Assembly (NCBI GenBank): GCA_947259005.1
Contig: CAMYKP010000006.1
Coordinates: 806,001 to 870,000 of the forward strand
DNA length: 64,000 nucleotides
Reading direction: 5' to 3'
Source of the DNA: an uncultured Parasphingopyxis sp.
GTDB lineage: Bacteria > Pseudomonadota > Alphaproteobacteria > Sphingomonadales > Sphingomonadaceae
How positions within the stretch are numbered: position 1 is the stretch's first letter; every line of letters begins with the position of its first letter. This document shows positions 43,102-53,829 of the stretch, one piece after another. The position numbers were made by a program, and so were the translations under genes. The notes below the pieces were generated by a model that was not told where the DNA came from, did not search any database, and was given only the letters and a program-made list of their open reading frames with translations.

Positions 43102-44352
43102 ATGGAATTCGATCTCAATCGTGACATAGATTGGCCGTTGGTCTGGGAATACGCTCTCAAGATCGGCGCAGCCTTGCTAATCCTTCTGATTACGCATTTT
43201 ATCGCCAAGGGTGTGAAATGGGCCATCGCCCGGATGGTCGACAAGATCCCGGCGCTGCAAAAACACAGCAATGCCCAGCCCGGCGAAACCGTCGGTAGCC
43301 AGATCGGCACCCTCGCCTATTGGATCGTCTGGCTCGTCGGCCTCGTCGTCGCACTCCAGCCGCTCGAACTCAGCAACGTGCTCGATCCGGTGCGCGCGCT
43401 AACGACCGAAGTGTTCAACTATCTGCCCAATATCATCGGTGCGGGTCTCATCATGTTCTTCGGCGTAATCATCGCGACAATCGTTCGCCGTATCGTCGAA
43501 ACCACACTGATGGCGGTCAATGCGGATGGCTGGCTGGCCAGGGCCGGTGCGGACGAGATCACCGGAGGCGGAGAAGAAGCCTCCGCAGCGGGTGAAGGGC
43601 GCACGACGCTCAGCACGGCAATCGGTGTGATCGTCTTCGTCCTGATCATCATTCCCGTCGCCACTGCGGCTCTGCAGACGCTCAAGCTGAGCTCGATTTC
43701 AGACCCGCTCGTGTCGATCCTGCAGGACGTTGCCTTCTTCATTCCGCGCGCCATTGCAGCTGCCCTGATCCTCGGAACGGCCTATTTCATCGGTCGCTGG
43801 GTCAAGGGCTGGATCCAGCAGATTTTGGGCGCTCTTGGCGTTGATGCTGCGGCATCGGGTTCGGGCCTGGTTCCGGAAAGCGTCCATGCCAGCAGGGTCA
43901 TCGGCACGATCGCCCTGACCGCCATCATGCTGGTTTCCGCCGTGGCCGCCGTCGAAGTGCTCGAAATCCAGTCTGTCCAGGCCATGGTGACCGAAGTGGT
44001 TGCGCTGGGTAGCCGGGTGATCTTCGGGCTGGTCATCATCGCAGCCGGCATCCTGCTTGCAAGGGTTCTCAGCAACCTGATGGCAAGCTCCACCGGCGAA
44101 GGCGGGATGCTCCAGACAATCCTCAAATGGCTGATCATCGCATTGTTTGCGGCCATGGGCCTCAAATTCATGCAGATTGCCGACGAGATTGTCGTCATCG
44201 CCTTTGCCGCCATTCTCGGCTCGGCAGCCGTGGCGGCAGCCATCGCCTTCGGGCTTGGCGGCCGGCCAACCGCGCACAAGCTGCTTGAGCGCTGGACGGA
44301 CGGCGACGCGACCAAAACCAATCCGGGAGACAAGACTCCTCCCGGAATCTAG
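43102..44352 (+). CDS. Small-conductance mechanosensitive channel-like membrane protein (CmpX type)
   Basis: The protein has 416 residues and is almost all hydrophobic. About eight helices are spread along the chain, in repeats with conserved TM helix patterns (LNYLPNIIGAGLIMFFGVIIA; the later VLEIQSVQAMVTEVVALGS), and GGRPTAHKLLER is near the end. The N-terminal ~30 residues and the fold suggest the conserved-TM-helix family related to MscS. A role in osmotic or envelope stress is inferred. AGGGGAAG lies 6 nt before the ATG. It is followed by the DUF429-like gene at 12 nt. Confidence 0.7.
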   Translation: MEFDLNRDIDWPLVWEYALKIGAALLILLITHFIAKGVKWAIARMVDKIPALQKHSNAQPGETVGSQIGTLAYWIVWLVGLVVALQPLELSNVLDPVRALTTEVFNYLPNIIGAGLIMFFGVIIATIVRRIVETTLMAVNADGWLARAGADEITGGGEEASAAGEGRTTLSTAIGVIVFVLIIIPVATAALQTLKLSSISDPLVSILQDVAFFIPRAIAAALILGTAYFIGRWVKGWIQQILGALGVDAAASGSGLVPESVHASRVIGTIALTAIMLVSAVAAVEVLEIQSVQAMVTEVVALGSRVIFGLVIIAAGILLARVLSNLMASSTGEGGMLQTILKWLIIALFAAMGLKFMQIADEIVVIAFAAILGSAAVAAAIAFGLGGRPTAHKLLERWTDGDATKTNPGDKTPPGI

Positions 44353-44364
44353 GGCCGGAAATTA

Positions 44365-45258
44365 ATGCGGCGCTTTAGCCAGTTCGCCTGTTTCGACTGG
44401 TCGGGGCAGGCGGTGGCAAGGCCCAAAGGCATCGCCCTGGCAGTAACAGGGCCAGAAACGGGGGCGGGAGCGAAAGCACCCGCCCTTGTTGCATCCGACA
44501 CCGGCTGGTCTCGCAACGGTGCCCTGCAGTGGCTGCGAGACCGCGCTGCCGAAAACGCCGATATGCTGATCGGGTTCGATTTTTCGTTCGCCCTGCCCTT
44601 CGCCGATCATGGCGCCTATTTCCCCGGCTGGACCGACAGCCCCGGCAACGCGCGTGCCTTGTGGCGGCGGATCGATGCGCTGTCTGCGGCTGATCCGCAT
44701 CTTTCCGCATCCGGATTGCTTGAGCAGGATTCCCTTGCCCGGCATTTCCGCTATCAGGCTGGGCGCGAGACGATCACGGGATCCCGGTTTGAAGGACCGC
44801 TCGGCCGCCTGCGCATCACCGAACATCAATGCCGCCGGCAAAAACGCGGCAATGCGGTCTCATGCTTCAATCTCGTTGGCGCGGCACAAGTGGGCAAATC
44901 GAGCCTGACCGGAATGCGTGTCCTGCACCGGCTTGGCGGCGCCATCCCGGTCTGGCCCTTCGATCCGGTCCCGGAACGGGGCCCCATGCTCGTTGAAATC
45001 TATACCGGTATCGCCGCGCGCACAGCAGGGCTTACGGGGCCGACAAAGCTGCGCGATGGCGAAAGTCTGAACCGAGCGCTCACCAGCCTTGGCAGCGCCC
45101 CTCACGGCCCCCTGCCCCACTATGACGATCACAGCACCGATGCGCTATTGGCCAGCGCCTGGCTGCGCCGCGCCGCCGAGGATCCTGCGCTGTGGCAGCC
45201 CGCCGGTCTCAGCGAACCGCTGGCACAAACCGAAGGCTGGACGTTCGGTGTCGCCTGA
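44365..45258 (+). CDS. DUF429-like protein, RNase H/actin-type fold
   Basis: The protein has 297 residues. Aspartates sit where this fold places catalytic acids: D11 in FDWSG, D72 in IGFDFSF, and a C-terminal HYDDHSTDALLASAW. Otherwise it resembles DUF429 proteins of unknown function, which have a ribonuclease-H-like core. It starts 12 nt after the channel gene and is probably cotranscribed with it. No specific activity is assigned. Confidence 0.55.
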   Translation: MRRFSQFACFDWSGQAVARPKGIALAVTGPETGAGAKAPALVASDTGWSRNGALQWLRDRAAENADMLIGFDFSFALPFADHGAYFPGWTDSPGNARALWRRIDALSAADPHLSASGLLEQDSLARHFRYQAGRETITGSRFEGPLGRLRITEHQCRRQKRGNAVSCFNLVGAAQVGKSSLTGMRVLHRLGGAIPVWPFDPVPERGPMLVEIYTGIAARTAGLTGPTKLRDGESLNRALTSLGSAPHGPLPHYDDHSTDALLASAWLRRAAEDPALWQPAGLSEPLAQTEGWTFGVA

Positions 45259-45333
45259 AAATCGGCACGGCCCCAACTAGACGGAAAACGGGGCTGGACC
45301 TGCGCTTTCATTGCGGGCATGGGGGCGCGGCGC

Positions 45334-45409
45334 GCCGGATTAGCTCAGCTGGTAGAGCAACCGCCTTGTAAGCGGTAGGTCGTCCGTTCGAGTCGGACAT
45401 CCGGCACCA
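45334..45409 (+). tRNA. tRNA-Thr (anticodon TGT)
   Basis: A 76-nt cloverleaf with acceptor GCCGGAT / ATCCGGC, discriminator A and encoded CCA. The D arm is TAGCTCAGCTGGTAGAGCA, the anticodon TGT is at 45367-45369, and the T arm has GTTCGAG. It is followed by an AT-richer stretch with a broken gene (next entries). Confidence 0.98.
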
Positions 45410-45888
45410 CACAGTCCATAGAAACTATCGTGACCGCACTATCGGCAAGCTGAGGAACGCCCAGTGGCTTTCCTTGCTCCGCCTGCTCTTTGAGTGTGTG
45501 GAAAAAGCTCAACGCGAACATGTTGAGTTGATGGTTCTCCATTAACTTGTTCACAGAACCTTTGGGGGGCCCCTTTTTCCTGAAGTGGTTCGCCGTCGAG
45601 AAATCGCAAAAGATAGATTTGAAGCTCGCTATTTTCGTTCAGATGTTTCTGCGAGCGAACTTCAACAGCAAGCCGAACACCTGCGGCTCTATGAGCTTGC
45701 TTGCGCCGAGCCGGGTTTAGCGGAGTTAAGCGCAAATACTCTGCTAATCTCTCACGAAGGTCCGGCGTGAAGGGACGTGTGGGCATATGCGCCATTGAAC
45801 TGTTCAGGACAGATGCATCGACCACATATCCATTTTCAAGTGCATAGCGGAGCGCGGTCTTTCTAGTGCGGATGTCGAAGCGAGCCAC
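45345..45888 (-). pseudogene. Frameshifted hypothetical gene next to tRNA-Thr
   Basis: From an ATG at 45888 a coherent sequence (MARFDIRTRKTALRYALENG...) continues to about 45570 in one frame, and carries on in another (KGPPKGSVNKLMENHQLNMF...). The switch falls in a run of A5 G4 C6 at about 45560-45575, where one missing base would restore the frame. The restored frame ends inside the tRNA-Thr gene, so its 3' part was probably lost. I do not recognise the family. Base composition is AT-richer than the surroundings. A sequencing error at the homopolymer is the alternative explanation. Confidence 0.5.
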
Positions 45889-46092
45889 AGCGACAATTAG
45901 GATCTAACCTTTGCTCGAAAGGCGAGATGTTTTTACATTACTGACCAGCAGCGGTTTTCATAAAATCCCGATAATGGCCTGTATGTTCGGTGGCCGCTTT
46001 CGACCCACCGCAGACATGAAGAGACAAAGCAATTAGCGTCCGCATCGCACCTGATGCAGACTTAGTTTGCAAAATAGGGCTTGAGAGAATTG
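45889..46092. other. AT-richer non-coding stretch before ppc
   Basis: There is no convincing gene in these 204 bp. It is lower in GC than the neighbours and, with the broken gene beside it, fits an accessory remnant by tRNA-Thr. No integrase, direct repeat of the tRNA end or inverted repeat is seen. It should hold the 3' end of ppc transcription. Confidence 0.5.
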
Positions 46093-48759
46093 CTAACCGC
46101 TATTTCTAAGCGCGGTCGCAATCGCATTGATCGACAACTGAATTCCCTCGGCAATCCGTTCATCGGATTCTCCGGCGCGATGCCGCTTGAGCAGTTCGAC
46201 CTGCAAAAGGTTGAGCGGTTCGATATAGGGCAGGCGCAACCGGATAGACGCATCGAGTTTGGGCGATTTTTCCAGCAGATAGGATTGGCCGGTCACGTCG
46301 AGCAGCGCGTCATATGTCCGCTGCCATCCTTCCCGGATACGGGCAAAGACAGCATCTCCCAAACTGCGGTCCTCAACCAGTTCCGCGTATCGGGAGGCGA
46401 TTTCCATATCGGACTTGGCGAGGACCATTTCCAGATTGGCCAGGGCGTTCCGAAGGAACGGCCATTGCTGCGCCATATCGCGCAGCAAGGCTTTATCCCC
46501 GAAATCCCCGAGTGCATGACCGACACCATACCAGCCGGGAAGCATCACCCGCGCCTGCGACCAGGAAAACACCCAGGGTATGGCGCGCAGATCCTCGATC
46601 CGGTCCGTCGACTTCCGGCTGGCCGGTCGCGAACCGATTTTAAGCGTCGCGATTTCCGCTATCGGAGTCATCTGACGAAAGACATCGACAAAGGCTGGAG
46701 TTTCATAAACCAGCGCCCGATACGCGCCGAACGCGCTGGAAGAGATCGCTTCCATGGCCGCAGCGAACCGCACATGATCGTCCGATGGCACTCGCTCGGG
46801 CTCAAGCGTGGCCAGCATGGCTGCGGTGGCCATCGCGTCGAGATTGACCGCTGCGGTTTCCGGCGTGCCGAACTTGGCAGCGATGACTTCGCCCTGTTCG
46901 GTGATGCGAATGCGCCCGTTCACGGTGGCGGGGGGCTGGCTGCGGATAGCTTCGAAGGCAGATCCGCCTCCCCGCCCGACCGATCCGCCACGGCCGTGGA
47001 AAAGCTGCATCGTCACGCCCGCCTCGGCAAAAACCGGCGCCAGCGCTTCGCTGGCCCGGGCCAGGCTCCAGGTGGACGTCAGATAGCCGCCATCCTTGTT
47101 GGAATCGGAATAGCCGATCATCACTTCCTGGTGACCACGGTCCCGCGACAGGCTCGCAATTTCAGGCAGGGAGAAATAGTCGCGCATTACGTCGGGAGCG
47201 TTTTCGAGATCGCCGATTGTCTCGAACAGGGGGACGGCCATAATCGCACATTGCGGTTCTTCACCCGGAATGTAGAGGCCAGCTTCGCGCAGGAGCAGGT
47301 GAACCTCCAGCAGGTCCGAAACCGTTTCCGCCATCGAAACGATATATTGCACGATGCTTTCGGCACCATATTTGCGGTGCGCCTCGGCAGCGGCGTCGAT
47401 GATCGCCAGTTCCTTGGCGGTTTCATCGCTATATTCGGACCAGACGAGCCGCAACGGACGTGGGCTTGCGAGTTCCTTGCGCAACAGCTCCAGCCGCGCA
47501 TCTTCATCGAGCGCGAGATAATCGGGTTCGACACCGGCTCTGGCGAGCAATTCAGCAACGACCCGCTCATGAACGGCGCTATTCTGGCGCAGGTCGAGCG
47601 TTGCCAGATGGAATCCGAACGTGCGGACCGCGCGGATCAATCGCCCGAGCGCGCCATTGGAGGCCAGTGTCTCACCGCCGAGCTTTGCCAGCGTCCGTGC
47701 GACCAGACGCAGCTCATCCTGAAATTCGTGCGGGTGTTCATAGGGCGGAGCGTCGACGACCGCAGGGCGCGGCGGCAGTTTGCCGGTCAATGTCTCGAAA
47801 GTGGCAGCCAGCCGCCCGTACATGCGAATAAGTATGCGTCGATACGGCTCATCCTGGCGATGCGGAGAATTGTCACCGCTTGCATCAGCCAGTGCCTCGA
47901 TTTCCGGATCTATCTCGGCCAGTTCACTCGAAATGGAAAGTTCCGAACCCAACCGATGGAGCGCATCCAGATAATAGCCGAGGACTGTTTCTGCCGCCCG
48001 GCTTTGCGCATAGCGCAACGAGTCAGCCGTGACGTATGGATTGCCATCACGGTCGCCGCCAATCCAGCTGCCAAGCTTGAGAAAGCTTGCCGGACGCTCA
48101 CCCAGGGCATCTTCCCATCGGTCATAAAGCGCGGGCAGGACCGGCAGGAAGACATCGCGCATGAACGCCAGCGCATTTTCAACCTCATCGGTGACATAGA
48201 GCCGGTCTCGCCTCAATGTCCGCGTGCGCCAGAGCAAGGCAATCTGGCGGACGATCACCTCATCGACATGGTCGCCTTCGGGCGTAAGTTCGCGCTTCGC
48301 ATCGCGCATTTCCATCAATTCGGCGATACGGGTACGATGATCGATGACGCTCTTGCGGCGGACTTCGGTAGGATGCGCAGTCAGTACGGGCGCAATCAGC
48401 GCACCCTCCAGCATCGCTGCAATCGCCTGCGGCGCGATCCCGTCGCGTCCCAGTTCGCCAACTGCGGTAGCAAAATCCATATCGGCTTCCGCCATAATGC
48501 CATCACGGTCCTCGGCCAGATTGGCAAGCATCGAGAACAGCCCGAACCCGCGCACAAAAGCCGTCGTTTCATCAAGGCTAAGCTTGTCGAGTTCGAGATC
48601 GACGAGTTCGCCGCTGCGATGACGATCGACACTTGCCGATCGGATATGTTCGGTCCGCTCGAACAGCCGCTCTCCGCCATGTTCGCGAATGACGTTGCCC
48701 AGTAACTGCCCGAGATAGCGGATGTCTTCATTCTGCTGGATTGACGGACGCTTGTTCAC
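46093..48759 (-). CDS. ppc: Phosphoenolpyruvate carboxylase
   Basis: The protein has 888 residues. It makes oxaloacetate from PEP and bicarbonate. The active-site histidine is in VLTAHPTEVRRKS, followed by GSWIGGDRDGNP, MIGYSDSNKDGGYLTSTW, FHGRGGSVGRGGG, and AIPWVFSWSQARVMLPGW. The C-terminus ends LRNSG where the usual end is RNTG, a conservative change. The start is a GTG at 48759 with AGGA upstream. It is monocistronic and replenishes the TCA cycle. Confidence 0.97.
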   Translation of the reverse strand: MNKRPSIQQNEDIRYLGQLLGNVIREHGGERLFERTEHIRSASVDRHRSGELVDLELDKLSLDETTAFVRGFGLFSMLANLAEDRDGIMAEADMDFATAVGELGRDGIAPQAIAAMLEGALIAPVLTAHPTEVRRKSVIDHRTRIAELMEMRDAKRELTPEGDHVDEVIVRQIALLWRTRTLRRDRLYVTDEVENALAFMRDVFLPVLPALYDRWEDALGERPASFLKLGSWIGGDRDGNPYVTADSLRYAQSRAAETVLGYYLDALHRLGSELSISSELAEIDPEIEALADASGDNSPHRQDEPYRRILIRMYGRLAATFETLTGKLPPRPAVVDAPPYEHPHEFQDELRLVARTLAKLGGETLASNGALGRLIRAVRTFGFHLATLDLRQNSAVHERVVAELLARAGVEPDYLALDEDARLELLRKELASPRPLRLVWSEYSDETAKELAIIDAAAEAHRKYGAESIVQYIVSMAETVSDLLEVHLLLREAGLYIPGEEPQCAIMAVPLFETIGDLENAPDVMRDYFSLPEIASLSRDRGHQEVMIGYSDSNKDGGYLTSTWSLARASEALAPVFAEAGVTMQLFHGRGGSVGRGGGSAFEAIRSQPPATVNGRIRITEQGEVIAAKFGTPETAAVNLDAMATAAMLATLEPERVPSDDHVRFAAAMEAISSSAFGAYRALVYETPAFVDVFRQMTPIAEIATLKIGSRPASRKSTDRIEDLRAIPWVFSWSQARVMLPGWYGVGHALGDFGDKALLRDMAQQWPFLRNALANLEMVLAKSDMEIASRYAELVEDRSLGDAVFARIREGWQRTYDALLDVTGQSYLLEKSPKLDASIRLRLPYIEPLNLLQVELLKRHRAGESDERIAEGIQLSINAIATALRNSG

Positions 48760-48860
48760 AATCGATTCCTAGATTTTAATATACCGGCGGGCCTGACCAG
48801 TGCGGCGGCCTCTCACACCTGGCACTGGCATCGCCTCCTGGGACGAATTCGGCAACCATT

Positions 48861-49184
48861 CTACCGCTGGACGCGGCCGGACGCATCACCGTCCAACAAT
48901 TTTTCAACTTCGCCCACACTAACACGATTGAAGTCGCCCAGTATCGAATGTTTGAGGCAACTTGCCGCAACCGCAAACTCCAGCCCCTGCTGGCGATCAT
49001 CATAGGCGTTGAGGCCGTAGATCATCGCGGAAGCGAAACTGTCGCCGCCGCCCACCCGGTCGACAATATCGGTCATCTGGTAGCGTTGCGACAACTCGAA
49101 GAACTCGCCAGAATTGTGAGTTCCCCGTAACCATTCCTTGGCGGTTCCGGGATAGCTGCGCGTAGGTCCTGCGCGCGCATCCAA
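48861..49184 (-). pseudogene. 2-dehydro-3-deoxygluconokinase fragment
   Basis: The stretch encodes the C-terminal third of a PfkB-family KDG kinase: [20 protein letters not shown], with the catalytic aspartate in GGGDSF, then [19 protein letters not shown] and DASGRVQR to a stop. The N-terminal sugar-binding part is missing, and upstream residues do not match the family. The fragment is therefore almost certainly non-functional. It lies between ppc and the ABC exporter. Loss of kdgK would affect KDG use unless another copy exists elsewhere. Confidence 0.7.
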
Positions 49185-49359
49185 CTATCCAGCAATGGAG
49201 CCATGGTTGCCGGCCACAACCCGCAAACCGGTTGAACTGCAACATAAGAAGTCGGTGGAACCAACATATTCGGATCAGGCATGGGGGCTTGCGCTAAATC
49301 AAAACACCATTGCCCCATCTCATTAGGCAAGAATAGTCTTTCAGCTTATTGAGTACAGA

Positions 49360-50105
<746 letters not shown>

Positions 50106-50109
<4 letters not shown>

Positions 50110-52469
50110 AAGCGATTGATCTCAAGCTGCTGCGCGATCTGTGGCGAATGCGTGGCCAGGCGCTCGCCATCGCAGCGGTCATCGCGGCGGCCGCAGCGAC
50201 ATTCATACTGTCGGTCGGCGTTCATGAATCGCTCTCGGAGACGCGCGAAATCTACTATGAGCGCAATCATTTTGCCGAGGTATTCGCCGGCATGACACGG
50301 GCGCCTCGCACCGTTGTCGAACGCGTCGAGGACATCGAGGGCGTGCGCCAGGCGGAAGGGCGGATAATCCAGTTCGTTACGCTCGAAATGGAAGGGCGGG
50401 TCGAGCCGATCAGGGGCGTAATCAATTCGGTCGAAGACGGGGGTGCTTCTGACCTCAATCAAATGATCCTGACCGAGGGCCGCGGACCGGGACTGGAAGA
50501 GGCCGGAGAAGTTGTTGTCGACCGGTCTTTTGCGGAAGCCAATGACCTGCATCCCGGAGACGAGATCGACGCGTTGATTTACGGAACCCGGCAGACACTC
50601 GAAATCGTCGGCATCGGGCTGTCACCGGACTATATCTGGGCAATCGCGCCTGGCGACCTTATTCCGGACGAAAGCCGTTACGGCATATTCTGGATGGGCA
50701 GGCGGGCGTTGGAGGCGGCTACCGACCGGACCGAAGCGATCAATTCCCTGTCACTGACGCTAGATCATGGTGCTTCGGAAGCTGAAGTCATTCGCCAGCT
50801 CGATATCATACTGGCGCCCTATGGCAGCACCGGTGCCTATGGCCGGGAAGATCATCTCTCCCACGCCTTTCTGGATAACGAGCTCATGCAGCTTGATGCG
50901 ATGACCCGGATCATTCCTCCGGTATTCCTCCTCGTATCAACCTTTCTGGTCTATATAGTCCTCGGCCGGATGATCCGCACCGAACGCGAACAGATCGGCC
51001 TGCTCAAGGCGTTCGGCTATACCAGCCGGGCCATTGCCTGGCATTACCTCAAATTCGCCTTTGCCATAGCCGCACTCGGCATCGTTCTAGGTGCCATTGT
51101 CGGGATATGGATGGGGCGCAACATGACCGAGCTCTACGCCGAATATTATCGATTCCCATTTCTGGTCTACCAGCTTTCGCCCGAAACCTTTGCTTCCGCC
51201 GCGGCCCTCGCGCTCGCCTCCGCCGGTCTCGGGGCGATCGGGGGTGTCCGTACAGCAATCGAACTCACACCCGCCATAGCGATGGCGCCGCCACCTCCAG
51301 CCGTCTATCGCGCAGGAACGGTGGAACGGCTCAGCAATCTTGCGGGGTTCACAAGTATTGGCCACATGATCGTTCGCCATATAAGCCGCTGGCCGGGACG
51401 ATCGTCGATGACAGTTGTCGGCGTCTCGCTGTCGCTAGGCCTGCTGTTCAGCACCATGTCGTTCATCGACTCTTCAAGCTCCATGCTTGAAACAAATTTC
51501 TTCAGGGCGCAGCGACAGGATGTTTCGGTGACGTTCATCGAGCCGCGCAACGAAGATGTGTTGTACGATCTTGGCCGGATTCCCGGCGTGTTGCGGGTCG
51601 AGGCGACGCGCGCCGCGTCCGCCCGCCTGCGGCATGGCCCGCTCTCCGAGCGCGTAGCGATCGAAAGTGCTGACGACGAAGGGACGCTATGGGCGCGAAT
51701 AGACAGCGCCGAACAGGAAGTGCCCCTGCCCCCGGCGGGCCTGATGCTTAGCCGGCGGCTCGCCGACAAGCTTGGTGCACGAACCGGCGACAGGATCGAG
51801 GTGTCCATGCTAGAGGGGCGGCGCTCGGTTTCCGTCGTACCGATCGCCGCGACGATCGACGAATTGGTCGGATCGCGTGCCTATGCAAGCAGTGCAACAC
51901 TGGCACAATTGACCCGAGACCGGGCTCCGGTTGGCTCCGCGTTGCTGCGGATCGACACCAATCAGCGCGACGCGATTCTTGCCGAATTGCAGGAGATGCC
52001 GATCGTTCTCGGCGTGACCGAGCGCAATGCTGCCCTCGTGAAATTCGAAGAGATGATCGACGATAATATAATCACGATGATCGGCTTCTATGTGGCATTC
52101 GCTTCGGCAATCGCGATCGGCGTCGTCTATAACAGCGCCAGAATCGTGTTTTCCGAACGGGCCCGGGAACTCGCGACACTGCGCGTGCTCGGTTATCATG
52201 AGAGCGAAGTCGCCCTCGTGCTTCTGGGCGAACTCGCCTTGCTGATCGCCATTGCCGTTCCCATCGGGTGTTTCGCGGGCTATTGGCTGGCTCAGCTCAT
52301 GACTGCCATGTTCAGCTCCGACCTTTTCCGCCTGCCGTTCGCACCGACGCGAGCGACCTACGGCTTTTCGATTCTCGTCATCCTCGCGGCATCGGCCTTG
52401 ACCGCCATGATCGTCGCAAGGCGTGTCATGCGTCTCGACATGGTCCGCGTATTGAAGGCCCGCGACTGA
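50106..52469 (+). CDS. FtsX-like ABC exporter permease
   Basis: The protein has 787 residues: an N-terminal helix (about 14-35), a large periplasmic part, then helices near 280, 320 and 365 for the first FtsX domain, and a second similar half with helices near 430, 660, 705 and 755. Permeases of this double form move lipoproteins, lipids, drugs or peptides. It begins with GTG overlapping the ATPase stop and ends one base into the adaptor's ATG (TGATG). The substrate is unknown. Confidence 0.9.
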
Positions 52470-53671
52470 TGCTGGATATCCTTAAACGCTGGCGCTGGGC
52501 CATCGGGATCGCCTTCCTGCTCATCGCGGGACTGATTTACAGTTTCTGGCCCGATGCCGTGCCGGTCGACACGGATGCGGTGACGCGCGGCGAAATGGCA
52601 GTCGGCATCACGGACGACGGCGTAACGCGGGTCGATGAAGTCTATCTCGTCTCTGCTCCGGTCACCGGCTATGTCACGCGTATCGAAATCGAACCCGGCG
52701 ATACCGTTGCCCCTGGCGACACGATCATCGCGAGAATGGCAGGCCGCCCTTCGACGCCGCTTGACGCGAGATCGCGCCGGGAACTCCAGAATGCGCTGGC
52801 AGCCGCCCGGGCTGGCGAACGAAGCGCACGTGCGCAAGTCCAGAGCGAAAGCGCCGGACTGGATCTGGCGCAGCGAGAGCTGGCGCGGGCCGAGACCTTA
52901 GCAGAACGCGGTTTTCTTCCGCAATCGCGTCTCGATGCCGCACGGGCTGATGTGAATGCGCGCCGAGCATCTCTTGCTGCGGCCAGGGCTTATGTGGAGC
53001 AGAGCCGCTCCGAAGTCGGCCGGGTCCGCGCCGCACTGAACGAGCCCGCCTCGGCCCGCCCGTCAGGCAATGGTCCGGTGGCAGTGAGGTCGCCAATTCG
53101 CGGTACGGTCCTCAGGATATTGCACGAGAGCGAAGGCGTCGTCGCTGAAGGAACCCCGCTGGTTGAAATCGGAGACCCCGCCGACGTCGAGGTCGTTATC
53201 GACCTGTTGTCGCGCGAAGCGGTACGGGTTCAGCCCGGCGCGCGCGTCGAGATTACACGTTGGGGTGGCGAGGCCGTATTGGGCGGACGCGTGCGCATGA
53301 TCGAACCGTTCGGAGAGCTGAAAATATCGGCATTGGGCATCGAAGAGCAGCGCGTGAACGTGATTATCGATTTCGACGAGCCAGGATCTGGCTTCTCGCG
53401 CCTCGGCCATGGCTATCAGGTCGATGCAACCATCATTCTCTGGCAGGCGGAGGACGTCTTGCGCGTCCCGATCGGCGCACTGTTTCGCCGCAGTGACAAC
53501 TGGCATGTCTATCTCGTGTCGGGCGGACGCGCGATCGAGAGGCAGATCGAGATCAATCATATAAACGACACCTACGCCGAAGTGGTGGATGGCCTCGAGG
53601 AAGGCGATCAGGTCATCGTCAATCCGGGAAATAGCGTCACCGATGGGCGGCGGATAACCCCTCGCAATTGA
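52469..53671 (+). CDS. HlyD/MacA-type periplasmic adaptor
   Basis: The protein has 400 residues. It has an N-terminal membrane anchor (about 10-30), a lipoyl half (GYVTRIEIEPGDTVAPGDTI), a long helical hairpin rich in Ala, Arg and Glu (about 95-185), the second lipoyl half (RSPIRGTVLRILHESEGVVAEGTPL), and a beta-barrel domain. It should link the ABC permease to an outer-membrane channel, but no TolC-type gene is near. The ATG shares a base with the permease stop, so all three subunits are coupled. Confidence 0.93.
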   Translation: MLDILKRWRWAIGIAFLLIAGLIYSFWPDAVPVDTDAVTRGEMAVGITDDGVTRVDEVYLVSAPVTGYVTRIEIEPGDTVAPGDTIIARMAGRPSTPLDARSRRELQNALAAARAGERSARAQVQSESAGLDLAQRELARAETLAERGFLPQSRLDAARADVNARRASLAAARAYVEQSRSEVGRVRAALNEPASARPSGNGPVAVRSPIRGTVLRILHESEGVVAEGTPLVEIGDPADVEVVIDLLSREAVRVQPGARVEITRWGGEAVLGGRVRMIEPFGELKISALGIEEQRVNVIIDFDEPGSGFSRLGHGYQVDATIILWQAEDVLRVPIGALFRRSDNWHVYLVSGGRAIERQIEINHINDTYAEVVDGLEEGDQVIVNPGNSVTDGRRITPRN

Positions 53672-53829
53672 CCGATATCAATATCGCGATCACGATCATC
53701 GGCCATTAGAGTTCTGGGGTTAGGCAAGTCGGGGACGGGAGCATTTCATGGCCTGTTGGCTGGCGATTTAATCTCGGTAAGCCGCGATAGACAAAGCTGG
53801 TCCAACAAGAATGGAGATGTGGACGCGAG

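Noticed and set aside
45560-45575. Programmed ribosomal frameshift at the A5G4C6 run
   Set aside because: No stimulatory structure or functional downstream product is evident, and the restored frame ends in a tRNA gene; decay or sequencing error is simpler.
46081-48705. An 874-codon open frame antisense to ppc
   Set aside because: Ppc on the other strand has every catalytic motif; the antisense frame has no domain and is rich in His/Arg/Gln as shadows are.
45334-49344. Possible genomic island bounded by tRNA-Thr and the kdgK remnant
   Set aside because: No repeat of the tRNA 3' end, no integrase, and ppc in between looks like a normal core gene; only the short patch at 45410-46092 is suspect.
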